A stretch of 12,742 bases of DNA. Origin: Campylobacteraceae bacterium. Its GTDB lineage: Bacteria > Campylobacterota > Campylobacteria > Campylobacterales > Campylobacteraceae. Within the stretch, counting starts at the first letter, position 1. Each line of letters opens with the position of its first letter. Made by a program: the position numbers and the translations under genes. The stretch spans positions 1 to 12,742 of the forward strand of contig JAIRQK010000181.1 of assembly GCA_031256525.1 (NCBI GenBank). The letters are read 5' to 3'. The notes under the pieces are model-generated. The model had not been told where the DNA came from. It ran no database searches and saw only the letters and a list, made by a program, of their open reading frames with translations. Below are positions 1-6,672 of the stretch, one piece after another.

Positions 1-14
1 ATAGGAGAGAAAGT

Positions 15-356
15 ATGAGAAATATCAGTATAGCATTAATAAGTGCAGTTTTAGTTTTAGCTTTAGGTGGTTGTGGGAGTGATAAGTATGATTACAATAA
101 AATAGCAGATGCTATAAAAGCAAAAGGTTATACATGTGATGTTTTGGAGTTTTTTCATTTGGTTAATAACAAAATAATGATTCCATTTAAAGAAGATATA
201 CTAAAAATGAATCGCTCAGAGTATGAAAAACTTGTAAAAGCAATGAATTGTAATTTAGAAGAGCTTTCTGTCGAAACTCAATTGGCAAGTGCAAAAGAGG
301 GTAATAATTATAGAAGGGGAGATATTATTGAACATATAGAGAAAATGGGCAAATAG
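15..356 (+). CDS. Small lipoprotein, function unknown
   Basis: The 113-residue product begins with a basic N-terminus and a hydrophobic stretch (about residues 4-17), then a lipobox Leu-Gly-Gly-Cys with the lipidated cysteine at residue 20. It should therefore be exported by Sec, cleaved by signal peptidase II and anchored by lipid. Residues 21-22 are Gly-Ser with no Asp at +2, which would suit outer-membrane sorting if the enterobacterial rule applies here. The mature part is hydrophilic and mostly helical-looking, with two further cysteines (41 and 79) that might pair in the periplasm. A good ribosome site (AGGAGA, bases 3-8) lies six bases before the ATG. I recognise no family and no motif beyond the lipobox. 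The promoter would be outside the window, and an imperfect hairpin follows the stop. The lipoprotein call is secure; the function is unknown. Confidence 0.8.
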   Translation: MRNISIALISAVLVLALGGCGSDKYDYNKIADAIKAKGYTCDVLEFFHLVNNKIMIPFKEDILKMNRSEYEKLVKAMNCNLEELSVETQLASAKEGNNYRRGDIIEHIEKMGK

Positions 357-366
357 TTTTTAACAA

Positions 367-398
367 AATAGCTCTAAATTTTTATATTTAGGGCTATT
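367..398. terminator. Hairpin after the lipoprotein gene, possible terminator
   Basis: Thirteen-base arms AATAGCTCTAAAT (367-379) and ATTTAGGGCTATT (386-398) pair with one G-U wobble around a six-base loop, starting about ten bases after the lipoprotein stop. No clean T-run follows on the plus strand (the next bases are AAAAATTAC), so it is a weak intrinsic terminator at best. It may instead stabilise the 3' end of the transcript. Confidence 0.45.
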
Positions 399-460
399 AA
401 AAATTACAACCATAAGTCCCCATCTCCTGCAATTTAAGTATTTTTTATTATTTTAAGTAG

Positions 461-466
461 TATAAA
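461..466 (+). promoter_or_regulatory. Putative -10 box for the two-helix membrane protein
   Basis: TATAAA lies 36 bases before the chosen ATG at 503 and behind a T-rich stretch (about 440-456). This is the usual look of a sigma-70 promoter in Campylobacter, which lacks a clear -35 box. Such motifs also arise by chance in DNA this AT-rich. Confidence 0.4.
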
Positions 467-502
467 TTCATATTATTATCTTAAATGGTGGGGGGAGGAT
501 TT

Positions 503-745
503 ATGAAAATTTCCAATTTTAGAGCTTTTGCTTCTATCTCTCTATTCTTTTTAGTTACTATTTTATTTGTTACTGCTATTGGAATAGAATTTATCGATCA
601 TGCGTTAAGACAAAGGGAGCAAATTTTATTCCATATTATTTTACGTATTCATGTAATTATTGGATTTACATTTTGTGCATTTTCTATAATACATATTGTA
701 AATAATTGGAAATTATTAAAAAATTATTTTATAAAAAATAAATAG
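503..745 (+). CDS. Small two-helix membrane protein, DUF4405-like (possible heme-binding)
   Basis: The product has 80 residues and two predicted membrane helices (about 9-30 and 46-66). The second helix carries His50 and His64, followed by Asn-Asn-Trp-Lys and a basic tail. A histidine-containing helix ending in an 'IH...N.WK..K.Y' pattern resembles DUF4405, a family of small cytochrome-b561-like membrane domains in which such histidines are suspected heme ligands. His33 and His44 lie in or near the loop. I chose the ATG at 503, not the in-frame ATG at 485, because GGAGG (494-498) immediately precedes 503 and the first six codons of the longer form (Met-Val-Gly-Gly-Gly-Phe) are just that G-rich ribosome site translated. 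No redox partner gene is adjacent. The membrane topology is firm; the family is tentative and heme binding is inferred. Confidence 0.6.
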   Translation: MKISNFRAFASISLFFLVTILFVTAIGIEFIDHALRQREQILFHIILRIHVIIGFTFCAFSIIHIVNNWKLLKNYFIKNK

Positions 746-894
746 GAATATTTTTACTAAATAAAAACATATAAAGATAAATCATAATAAAATTACTATA
801 GATGTAATTATTACTTGCAGGACCTGACAAAGCCGATGAAATTAAGCTGTAAGTTTATTGATTAATTATTAAAATATAGGAACGGTTAAAATAA
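746..894. other. AT-rich gap before the MATE gene, with a short relic-like reading frame
   Basis: No gene is supported here. A small inverted repeat (AATTAC 791-796, GTAATT 804-809) is followed by a less AT-rich patch. From 808 to the TAA at 850-852 this patch reads Leu-Leu-Leu-Ala-Gly-Pro-Asp-Lys-Ala-Asp-Glu-Ile-Lys-Leu, with no start codon and a stop just before it. It looks more like the tail of a decayed gene than random AT-rich DNA, but 14 codons are too few to name a source. A TAAAAT box at 870-875 could be the -10 of the exporter gene. Confidence 0.3.
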
Positions 895-2214
895 ATGGTT
901 ATTATTGCCAAAGCCTTAAAATCAATAAATTATCGTCTATTTTTTGCAATATTATTGATTATGCTTTTCCCTACAATTTATCAGACAGTAAGAATATTTT
1001 TTCTAGGTTCTATGCCAGATGATGCTGGGTTTAATATAGCAAGTCAATTAGCTTGGGTGAGTTTATTCTATGAAGTTATTCAAGAAGCACTAATTCTTCC
1101 ACTGTTTTTTATTTTAGGCAAGTCATTATCCGACAAAGATGAGTTTCTGAATAAAATTAAGTCAGGCATACTTGTAACTGGTGCAATATATTTTGTTTTA
1201 TCACTTGTTTTATTTATATTTGCAAGACAACTCGTTGAATTTATGGCACAGGATAAACATTTAATTAATGCAACTGTAGATTATGTTCGTATTGAGACTA
1301 TTGCTGCATTATTATCTACGCTATTTAGGTTTTTTTTGATTGTCCTTATAACAATTAAGAGATACAGTTATATGTATTTGACACTTTTGGTTCAGATGTT
1401 ATTATCAATAATACTTGATACATTTTTTGTAAGTAATTTAGATATTTCTTTAAAAATCGGTGTTAATGGGATAGCAATTGCGAATATAATAGTAAATAGT
1501 GTAAACATTTTATTCTGTGTATGGTTATTAAAACGAGAGAATTTGTCTATTTTTGCAAAAGGAAAAATGGCGTTTTCATGGATGAAAGAGTGGTTTTGGG
1601 TTGGTAAATTTTCAGGCTTAGAATCATTAATCAGGAATGTTGTTTTTTCGCTAATGATTCTTAAAATGGTAAATATTATTTCTGAACAAGGTTCATATTG
1701 GGTCGCAAATAACTTTATTTGGCACTGGTTGCTTCTGCCAACACTTGCTCTTGGCGATTTAATAAAAAAGGAGATAGGAGAGGATAAAAACAATATTCAA
1801 ACAAAAACATTTGGATATATTGTTTTAACTGGAATATTTGCATTATTGTGGATTGGTAGTATACCAATATGGAAACCATTTTTGCATAATGTTATGAATA
1901 CTGATGCGTATGAGACTGTATATTGTATTGTACTTATACAGATCGCATTTTATATTACATTTCTTTTCAATAATATATTTGATAGTACATTTTATGGAGT
2001 AGGGCGTACAGATTACTTATTAATACAATCAATCTGTATTAATATATTCTATTATGGTATCGCATTTATATTGTATTGTAACGGAATATTTATTCCATCT
2101 TTGCTAAGCATTTCACTATTGTTTGGTATTGGAATGGCACTGGATTTTATTCCAACAATTATACTTTATCGCAGAATGCTAAAAAAAATGAATCTTCACA
2201 TAATAATAAAATAG
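895..2214 (+). CDS. MATE-family multidrug/toxin exporter-like protein
   Basis: The 439-residue, very hydrophobic product has about twelve predicted membrane helices, the usual size and topology of MATE exporters, which use a Na+ or H+ gradient to expel cationic drugs or metabolites across the inner membrane. Supporting features are a charged N-terminus before helix 1, the first-half segment ending Gly-Val-Asn-Gly-Ile-Ala-Ile-Ala-Asn (about 189-197), which matches the MATE 'GvxGaAiA' helix pattern, and an Asp-Thr-Phe-Phe stretch before it (about 175-178). The ATG at 895 has a weak AGGAA (878-882) twelve bases upstream, so translation may be inefficient. The gene stands alone, with about 150 bases before it and 260 after it. 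Other members of the MOP superfamily (polysaccharide flippases) are an alternative. The substrate cannot be read from sequence. The isolated position fits horizontal acquisition, but this is inference. Confidence 0.72.
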   Translation: MVIIAKALKSINYRLFFAILLIMLFPTIYQTVRIFFLGSMPDDAGFNIASQLAWVSLFYEVIQEALILPLFFILGKSLSDKDEFLNKIKSGILVTGAIYFVLSLVLFIFARQLVEFMAQDKHLINATVDYVRIETIAALLSTLFRFFLIVLITIKRYSYMYLTLLVQMLLSIILDTFFVSNLDISLKIGVNGIAIANIIVNSVNILFCVWLLKRENLSIFAKGKMAFSWMKEWFWVGKFSGLESLIRNVVFSLMILKMVNIISEQGSYWVANNFIWHWLLLPTLALGDLIKKEIGEDKNNIQTKTFGYIVLTGIFALLWIGSIPIWKPFLHNVMNTDAYETVYCIVLIQIAFYITFLFNNIFDSTFYGVGRTDYLLIQSICINIFYYGIAFILYCNGIFIPSLLSISLLFGIGMALDFIPTIILYRRMLKKMNLHIIIK

Positions 2215-2474
2215 TAAATGGGGAAATGGAGTTTAATTTTAAATGAGTCTGTGAGTTATTGTGTTCTTGAGTTGCTTTTGCTTCTTTCATGTGGTTTGCT
2301 CATATTGCTCAAAACCTAAACATCAGCCACATACAACATAACATTAAACACAATTTCAAAATTATATTGTTATTGCCTAAACTTAACACATCATTAATAT
2401 AAAAAACGGAAACTTAAAGCAGAATAGTCCAAAGAGTTAACAAATAAATTAACTCTTTGGGAAGAGTATAGCGG
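2215..2474. other. Non-coding gap between convergent genes
   Basis: These 260 bases separate the MATE gene from the end of the AMIN-domain gene. They hold a 12-bp perfect hairpin near the right end (listed separately) and otherwise only short, unsupported reading frames. The longest I can follow on the minus strand is 15 codons (about 2257-2304), with no good ribosome site. I see no RNA gene. Confidence 0.5.
2429..2460. terminator. Perfect 12-bp hairpin between convergent genes, likely bidirectional terminator
   Basis: CCAAAGAGTTAA (2429-2440) and TTAACTCTTTGG (2449-2460) are exact inverted repeats around an eight-base loop. The hairpin lies 14 bases beyond the AMIN gene stop (minus strand) and 214 bases beyond the MATE stop. 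No T-tract follows on either strand, so it may end transcripts poorly or act mainly to protect 3' ends. Its position favours the recA-eno-ftsB-AMIN transcript. Confidence 0.55.
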
Positions 2475-3341
2475 TTATTTTAAAACCACTATGTAGCCTC
2501 CTATAACCTCTTTTACTTCAAAGTTACTATATTTGCTATCGATAACAATACCAAATCTATAATAGTCAGGGTGAGCACCTAGCGTAGCACTTACAAAGCC
2601 ACTGTTATCAAATCTAAAAGTTTTTGTTTTAAATAGTGGTAGCTTTTTGTCAAAATCTAAGACAACTTTTCTATCTGTTTTTATCATATTTAGTGTTTTT
2701 AGTATCTTATCATCTGTTTTGATAAATAGACCATCATCAACAATAGAGATATCACCAAGATTTATCGCACCACCTGATGAGCTTGTTGTAGCTATTTTAT
2801 AGCTTAGTGCATTGTTGGTAGTTTTTTGTGTTTTATCTGCTTCAACAGTGCTAATTTGCGTATACGATAGTGGTAATTTGTCAGCAACTTTTGTTGTTTC
2901 GCCTGTTTCAGCGTTGTTTACATATGTAGTTTGCATAGGTGTTTGATCTATCCCAACTCTTTTATTAACAACAGGCTGTGTTGAAATTTTGTCTGATATT
3001 GCTGGTGCAGTCATAAATGAAGTTTCAATTATTGGAGAGTATGCAAATGAAGCTACGTTAAATACATCATCACTAGAGACTATAATGTTGTTTTGAGACT
3101 CAACTCTTTTATCTATCGTGATAGTTTTCTTCTCTATCCTCCCATCCTCATCTTCAAAAGAGATGTCAATATATTTTAATATTTTAGCGTTTTTTGGTAT
3201 TTCCAATGCCTCTTTTGTAAATGGTTTAGCTGGACTTTTGTTTTTTGATAAAAACTCAAATGGGTTTTCAAGCTCATTTAGTTTTTGCTCATTTGCAAAC
3301 AGTAAAGCTGTCAAAAAAAATAATATAAAACCTTTTTTCAT
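2475..3341 (-). CDS. Exported AMIN-domain protein (CgpA/Cj1670c-like by position)
   Basis: The 288-residue product has a signal peptide (Lys-Lys, a hydrophobic core, likely cleavage after Ala16), a low-complexity Thr/Ser/Lys-rich middle (about 85-190) and a C-terminal beta-rich domain (about 193-288). That domain's pattern (Val-Val-Leu-Asp-Phe near 226-230, repeated hydrophobic strands, final Gly-Gly-Tyr-Ile-Val-Val-Leu) matches AMIN domains, which localise periplasmic proteins to cell-wall or envelope complexes. Its ATG overlaps the ftsB-like stop as ATGA, and a Shine-Dalgarno (AAGGA on the minus strand) lies within the end of that gene, so translation is probably coupled. As I recall it, the same gene order in C. 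jejuni places Cj1670c (glycoprotein CgpA) here. I see no Asp/Glu-X-Asn-X-Ser/Thr sequon in this protein. The domain call is moderately sure; the role is unknown. Confidence 0.7.
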   Translation of the reverse strand: MKKGFILFFLTALLFANEQKLNELENPFEFLSKNKSPAKPFTKEALEIPKNAKILKYIDISFEDEDGRIEKKTITIDKRVESQNNIIVSSDDVFNVASFAYSPIIETSFMTAPAISDKISTQPVVNKRVGIDQTPMQTTYVNNAETGETTKVADKLPLSYTQISTVEADKTQKTTNNALSYKIATTSSSGGAINLGDISIVDDGLFIKTDDKILKTLNMIKTDRKVVLDFDKKLPLFKTKTFRFDNSGFVSATLGAHPDYYRFGIVIDSKYSNFEVKEVIGGYIVVLK

Positions 3342-3595
3342 CTATTCCTTCTTGTGTCGGGATCTAATTCTCTTAACTCAAAATACTCTTTTTGTAGTGC
3401 CGCATTCTCTTTTTTTAAAATCGATATAGCAAACTCAAGTCTATTTTTCTCCTCTTTGCGAAAGTCCAAAATCTCCGAGTTCTCTCCATACAATATGTTT
3501 CCTAACTGTACTGAAATTACGACAAAACAAAGCACAGCAATAATGACTATTTTTGTTACATTGTTAGTTTTATACTGCTGTACATCTTCTTTCAT
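3338..3595 (-). CDS. ftsB: FtsB/DivIC-like septum formation initiator
   Basis: The 85-residue product has a short cytoplasmic N-terminus (1-14), one membrane helix (about 15-36) and a periplasmic coiled coil (about 40-77) with heptad-like leucines and the pattern Leu60-x3-Asn64-x2-Leu67-x2-Glu70-x3-Leu74. This is the layout of FtsB/DivIC, the bitopic divisome protein that pairs with FtsL and helps activate septal peptidoglycan synthesis. The length is normal for the family, and the tail is basic (Arg-Arg-Asn-Arg). The start at 3595 lies 15 bases after the enolase stop. An ATG seven bases upstream is closed at once by a stop, so it is not an alternative. The gene overlaps the AMIN-domain gene by ATGA. 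The family assignment rests on architecture, since FtsB proteins diverge strongly in sequence. Confidence 0.75.
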   Translation of the reverse strand: MKEDVQQYKTNNVTKIVIIAVLCFVVISVQLGNILYGENSEILDFRKEEKNRLEFAISILKKENAALQKEYFELRELDPDTRRNR

Positions 3596-3610
3596 GACAT
3601 TCTATCCAAA

Positions 3611-4879
3611 TTATTTAAATAAATGCTTTCCTAAATATTCGCCAAAGATAATCCTTCTTTCAATCTCCAAAAGGCGGTTATATTTTGCCGTTCTTTCGCC
3701 TCTTGCCATTGCTCCTGTTTTTATTTGACCAGTATTTAACGCAACCGCAAAATCAGCTATAAACGCATCTTCACTCTCGCCACTTCTATGGCTCATTACG
3801 CATTTATAATTATTTCGTTGAGCAAGTCTCACTGTTTGCATAGTTTCACTAACAGTTCCTATTTGGTTAGGTTTGATAAGTATCGCATTTGCAATTTTTT
3901 GCTCAATACCCTGTTTTAATATGTTTTTATTTGTAACAAACAGATCATCGCCGACTAATTGGACTTTGCCGCCAAGCCTCTCTGTTAAAATTTTCCAACC
4001 GTCCCAATCATCTTCACTTAAACCATCTTCGATTGATACTATGGGATATTTTGAGCATAGCTTTTCGTAATATTGGACAAGCTCAAAACTGCTTAATGTT
4101 CTATTTTCCCCAGCGAGTCTATAGCCTTTTTTTTCATCATAAAATTCGCTACTTGCAACATCAAGTGCTATTGTTATATCGACTCCCGGCTCGTAACCTG
4201 ATTTTTTAATTGCTTCAATTATAATCTCTATAGGCTCTTCATTGCTCTTAAGATTTGGTGCGAAACCACCTTCATCACCAAGAGAAGTTGAATGTCCTCG
4301 TGTGTGCAAAATATTTTTAAGATTGTGATAAATCTCTGCACAAGCCCTTAGTGCATTTTCAAAGTCATCGAAATTAAGTGGCATTATCATATATTCTTGA
4401 AAATCAACACTATTGTTCGCATGACTTCCGCCATTTATGATATTAAACATCGGTGTTGGAAGTGTTAGAGCATTTGAACCACCAAGATATTTATAAAGTG
4501 GAATATCTAAACTTTTTGAACTTGCTCGTGCAACTGCCATAGATACGCTAAGAGCAGCATTTGCACCTAAATTTGAATAGTTGTCAGTACCATCTAAATC
4601 TTTAATAAGGGCATCTATTTCAGCTTGATTGAATGGGTCTGTACCAATTAAAACATCTGCTATTTTTGCTACATTTTCACAAGCCTTTAGCACTCCTTTG
4701 CCCATATATCTCTCATCTTTATCCCTAAGCTCAAGAGCCTCTTTTTTGCCAGTACTTGCCCCGCTTGGAACAATTGCTGAAGCCTCTGTCTTATCACTTA
4801 AAATTACCGTTGCACGAACTGTTGGATTTCCACGACTATCTAATACTTCATCGGCAAAAATATCATCTATAAAAACCAT
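3611..4879 (-). CDS. eno: Enolase (phosphopyruvate hydratase)
   Basis: Enolase interconverts 2-phosphoglycerate and phosphoenolpyruvate in glycolysis and gluconeogenesis; in Campylobacter, which generally lacks 6-phosphofructokinase, the gluconeogenic direction is usually thought to matter most. The 422-residue product is close to the usual 420-435 and complete. Visible motifs are Ser-Gly-Ala-Ser-Thr-Gly (39-44, active-site loop), Gly-Asp-Glu-Gly-Gly with the catalytic acid/base partner Glu203, Mg2+ ligands Asp240, Glu284 and Asp311, catalytic Lys336 in the signature Leu-Ile-Lys-Pro-Asn-Gln, then Ser-His-Arg-Ser (363-366) and Lys387. These line up with E. coli enolase at a constant offset of five. 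The start codon lies two bases after the recA stop, so eno is almost certainly cotranscribed with recA. The identification is certain. Confidence 0.98.
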   Translation of the reverse strand: MVFIDDIFADEVLDSRGNPTVRATVILSDKTEASAIVPSGASTGKKEALELRDKDERYMGKGVLKACENVAKIADVLIGTDPFNQAEIDALIKDLDGTDNYSNLGANAALSVSMAVARASSKSLDIPLYKYLGGSNALTLPTPMFNIINGGSHANNSVDFQEYMIMPLNFDDFENALRACAEIYHNLKNILHTRGHSTSLGDEGGFAPNLKSNEEPIEIIIEAIKKSGYEPGVDITIALDVASSEFYDEKKGYRLAGENRTLSSFELVQYYEKLCSKYPIVSIEDGLSEDDWDGWKILTERLGGKVQLVGDDLFVTNKNILKQGIEQKIANAILIKPNQIGTVSETMQTVRLAQRNNYKCVMSHRSGESEDAFIADFAVALNTGQIKTGAMARGERTAKYNRLLEIERRIIFGEYLGKHLFK

Positions 4880-4881
4880 AT

Positions 4882-5925
4882 TTATTCATCTCCTACTAAT
4901 TCATCTTCACTTGCAATCATTATCGACGCATTAACACCCATTGACTCTTTTATAGCCTCTTTTATCTCATTGGCAATATTCAAATTCTCTTTTAAAAATG
5001 CTTTTGCGTTTTCTCTTCCTTGACCAATTTTTTTGTCTTTATAACTAAACCATGCACCGCTTTTATCAATGATATCTAATTTAACACCATAATCAACTAT
5101 CTCGCCCTCTTTACTAATACCTTCTCCAAACATAATATCAAATTCTGCTTGGCGAAACGGAGGAGCAACTTTATTTTTTACAACTTTTGCTTTTACACGG
5201 TTTCCGATTTGATCTTCGCCTTGTTTTAATGTTGCAATTTTTCTAACATCAATTCTTACCGAAGCGTAGAATTTAAGAGCATTTCCACCAGTCGTAGTTT
5301 CAGGAGAACCATAGCCAATTACGCCTATTTTCATTCTTATTTGATTGATAAATATGATTGTTGTGTTCATCTTATGAAGAACGCCAGTTAATTTTCTTAA
5401 AGCTTGAGACATAAGTCTTGCTTGAAGACCAACATGCATATCTCCCATATCGCCTTCAATTTCGCTTTTTGGGGTAAGTGCTGCAACTGAATCAATAACA
5501 ATAACATCAACAGCCCCACTTCTTGCGATTGTTTCGACTATATCGAGTGCTTGTTCGCCAAAATCAGGTTGAGAAACAAGTAGATTTTCAGTATCAACAC
5601 CAAGATTTTTCGCATATTTTACATCGAGTGCGTGTTCAGCGTCAATAAATGCACAAATTCCACCATTTTTTTGGGCTTCGGCTACTATTTGGAGAGCTAA
5701 AGTAGTTTTACCAGAGCTTTCTGGTCCATAAATCTCTATTATTCTTCCTTTTGGAACACCACCTATTCCAAGAGCTAAATCAAGTCCGATAGAACCAGTG
5801 CTAATTGAGTCAATAGGCTCAATCTCTTTATCCCCAAGCCTTACTATAGCACCCTTTCCAAAGGCTTTATCGATTTGTTTTAATGTAAGTTCTAACGCCT
5901 TTTTCTTATTTTCATCAATAGCCAT
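4882..5925 (-). CDS. recA: Recombinase RecA
   Basis: RecA forms ATP-dependent filaments on single-stranded DNA and drives homologous recombination, repair and, in competent Campylobacter, natural transformation. The 347-residue length is normal. The N-terminal oligomerisation helix is followed by Walker A Gly-Pro-Glu-Ser-Ser-Gly-Lys-Thr (67-74, Lys73), catalytic Glu97 in Ile-Asp-Ala-Glu-His-Ala, Walker B Val-Ile-Val-Ile-Asp (141-145), the loop L1 region Glu-Gly-Asp-Met-Gly-Asp (157-162) and the loop L2 region near Gly-Ser-Pro-Glu-Thr-Thr-Thr-Gly-Gly (206-214). The acidic C-terminus (Glu-Asp-Glu...Gly-Asp-Glu) is also typical. The ATG has AAGGAT a few bases upstream and a TATAAT box 26 bases before it. 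I see no LexA-type operator, in line with the reported absence of LexA in Campylobacter. It is the first gene of the recA-eno-ftsB-AMIN cluster. Confidence 0.99.
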   Translation of the reverse strand: MAIDENKKKALELTLKQIDKAFGKGAIVRLGDKEIEPIDSISTGSIGLDLALGIGGVPKGRIIEIYGPESSGKTTLALQIVAEAQKNGGICAFIDAEHALDVKYAKNLGVDTENLLVSQPDFGEQALDIVETIARSGAVDVIVIDSVAALTPKSEIEGDMGDMHVGLQARLMSQALRKLTGVLHKMNTTIIFINQIRMKIGVIGYGSPETTTGGNALKFYASVRIDVRKIATLKQGEDQIGNRVKAKVVKNKVAPPFRQAEFDIMFGEGISKEGEIVDYGVKLDIIDKSGAWFSYKDKKIGQGRENAKAFLKENLNIANEIKEAIKESMGVNASIMIASEDELVGDE

Positions 5926-5951
5926 TATTATCCTTATTTAGTAACTGATCT

Positions 5952-5957
5952 ATTATA
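5952..5957 (-). promoter_or_regulatory. recA operon promoter, -10 box
   Basis: A perfect TATAAT on the minus strand lies 26 bases before the recA ATG, preceded by T-rich DNA (GTATTTTTTAG, about 5969-5979) in place of a -35 box, as is typical for sigma-70 promoters in this phylum. It is the only convincing promoter I see for recA, eno, the ftsB-like gene and the AMIN gene. Confidence 0.7.
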
Positions 5958-6016
5958 ACATTTCACTTCTAAAAAATACTTTTATTTCCCAAAAAACACA
6001 CAATACCACATCTATA

Positions 6017-6046
6017 CATAATTAAGATAAAGCTATTTTAATTATG
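6017..6046. other. 13-bp AT-rich hairpin between the hemerythrin and recA genes
   Basis: Bases 6017-6029 (CATAATTAAGATA) pair with 6034-6046 (TATTTTAATTATG) through 13 pairs with one G-T wobble and the tetraloop AAGC. It begins about 20 bases past the hemerythrin stop and ends about 60 bases before the recA -10 box. Without a following T-tract it is a weak terminator candidate on the minus strand. A protein-binding palindrome is an alternative. Confidence 0.45.
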
Positions 6047-6066
6047 AGATATCAATGTCAAAGTTT

Positions 6067-6525
6067 TTAACCAAAAAGTTTAGCAAACCAACTTTTTTTC
6101 TTAATTTCTTTAGGGATTTCTCTTTTTTCTGCAAGCAATTTTTGTACAGCCTCTTTATAATCTTTATCATCATGTAAGATATGATGGGTTAGCCATATTT
6201 GAAGCTCTGCCATAAGTTTTCCACTTATATCTTCGCCTTTATGAAAATCGTTGATATATCTACTAACTGTCTCAACAAACTTTTCATGTACTTTTTTATG
6301 TGGCTCAAGAAAAAGATATCCGGCTTGCTCCATAAGCGACTCTTCAAAGGCAAAATGCGACACTGTATAATCAGCCAAAGCAATTAAAACTACGCTTACA
6401 GATTCTTTATTTTTGCTAACAAATGCTCCGTGAAGTTCATTTATATATTCCACAATCCTTTTATGTTGATTGTCGATTACACTTATACCTATTTCATACG
6501 ATGCGTCCCAATTCCAATACGCCAT
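6067..6525 (-). CDS. Bacteriohemerythrin (single-domain)
   Basis: This is a 152-residue cytosolic O2-binding di-iron protein. The N-terminal Trp-Asp-x5-Gly-Ile-x2-Ile-Asp-x-Gln-His signature is present, and the full ligand set can be placed at His21, His57, Glu61 (His-Phe-Ala-Phe-Glu), His76, His80, His115 and Asp120 (His-Ile-x3-Asp-x2-Tyr). So it should bind a mu-oxo di-iron centre and O2. Proposed roles for the family are O2 storage, delivery or sensing in microaerophiles; in Campylobacter, hemerythrins have been linked to protecting iron-sulfur enzymes from oxygen. After the domain comes a Lys-rich stretch ending Trp-Phe-Ala-Lys-Leu-Phe-Gly, a short amphipathic tail that might touch membrane. 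AAGGAT precedes the ATG. The gene is upstream of recA on the same strand but has its own likely promoter. Confidence 0.93.
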   Translation of the reverse strand: MAYWNWDASYEIGISVIDNQHKRIVEYINELHGAFVSKNKESVSVVLIALADYTVSHFAFEESLMEQAGYLFLEPHKKVHEKFVETVSRYINDFHKGEDISGKLMAELQIWLTHHILHDDKDYKEAVQKLLAEKREIPKEIKKKSWFAKLFG

Positions 6526-6557
6526 ACCAAATCCTTAACTATTTTAAGTAAACGAAT

Positions 6558-6563
6558 ATTTTA
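6558..6563 (-). promoter_or_regulatory. Putative -10 box for the hemerythrin gene
   Basis: TAAAAT on the minus strand follows a T-rich run (TTATTTTTTTG) and lies 32 bases before the ATG. A second TAAAAT at 6541-6546 lies too close to the ribosome site to be the better choice. Confidence 0.4.
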
Positions 6564-6640
6564 ACAAAAAAATAATTAATAAACATTTATATTCTTAGAT
6601 ATGTAAAGGTTTTTGATAGTGGTATTTATGTTCTTTGTGG

Positions 6641-6646
6641 TAAAAT
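6641..6646 (+). promoter_or_regulatory. Putative -10 box for mqnD-murB
   Basis: TAAAAT follows TTCTTTGTGG and lies 26 bases before the TTG chosen as the mqnD start. It falls inside the in-frame extension that begins at 6613, which argues that the upstream codons are leader sequence and not coding. Confidence 0.5.
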
Positions 6647-6672
6647 GGGGGACTTTAATTAAAGGTGGCATA

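Noticed and set aside
1392..1793. 133-codon open frame on the minus strand inside the MATE gene
   Set aside because: It lies wholly within a well-supported membrane-protein gene, has no recognisable domain, and its composition is what the reverse of hydrophobic codons gives.
2242..2256. ATGAGTCTGTGA here also occurs inside murB near 7601
   Set aside because: A 12-base identity with unrelated flanks is expected by chance over this length of AT-rich DNA; it is not a repeat element.
2257..2304. 15-codon minus-strand reading frame (Met-Ser-Lys-Pro-His-Glu...)
   Set aside because: It is too short, without a ribosome site at proper distance or any known small-protein pattern.
4629..4934. 101-codon plus-strand open frame over the eno/recA junction
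   Set aside because: It is antisense to two certain genes, rich in Ser/Leu/Pro as expected of a shadow frame, and has no motif.
6613..6672. Upstream extension of mqnD giving an N-terminal hydrophobic segment
   Set aside because: It would cover the likely -10 box and lacks a ribosome site. TTG at 6673 has both good spacing and agreement with the family N-terminus.
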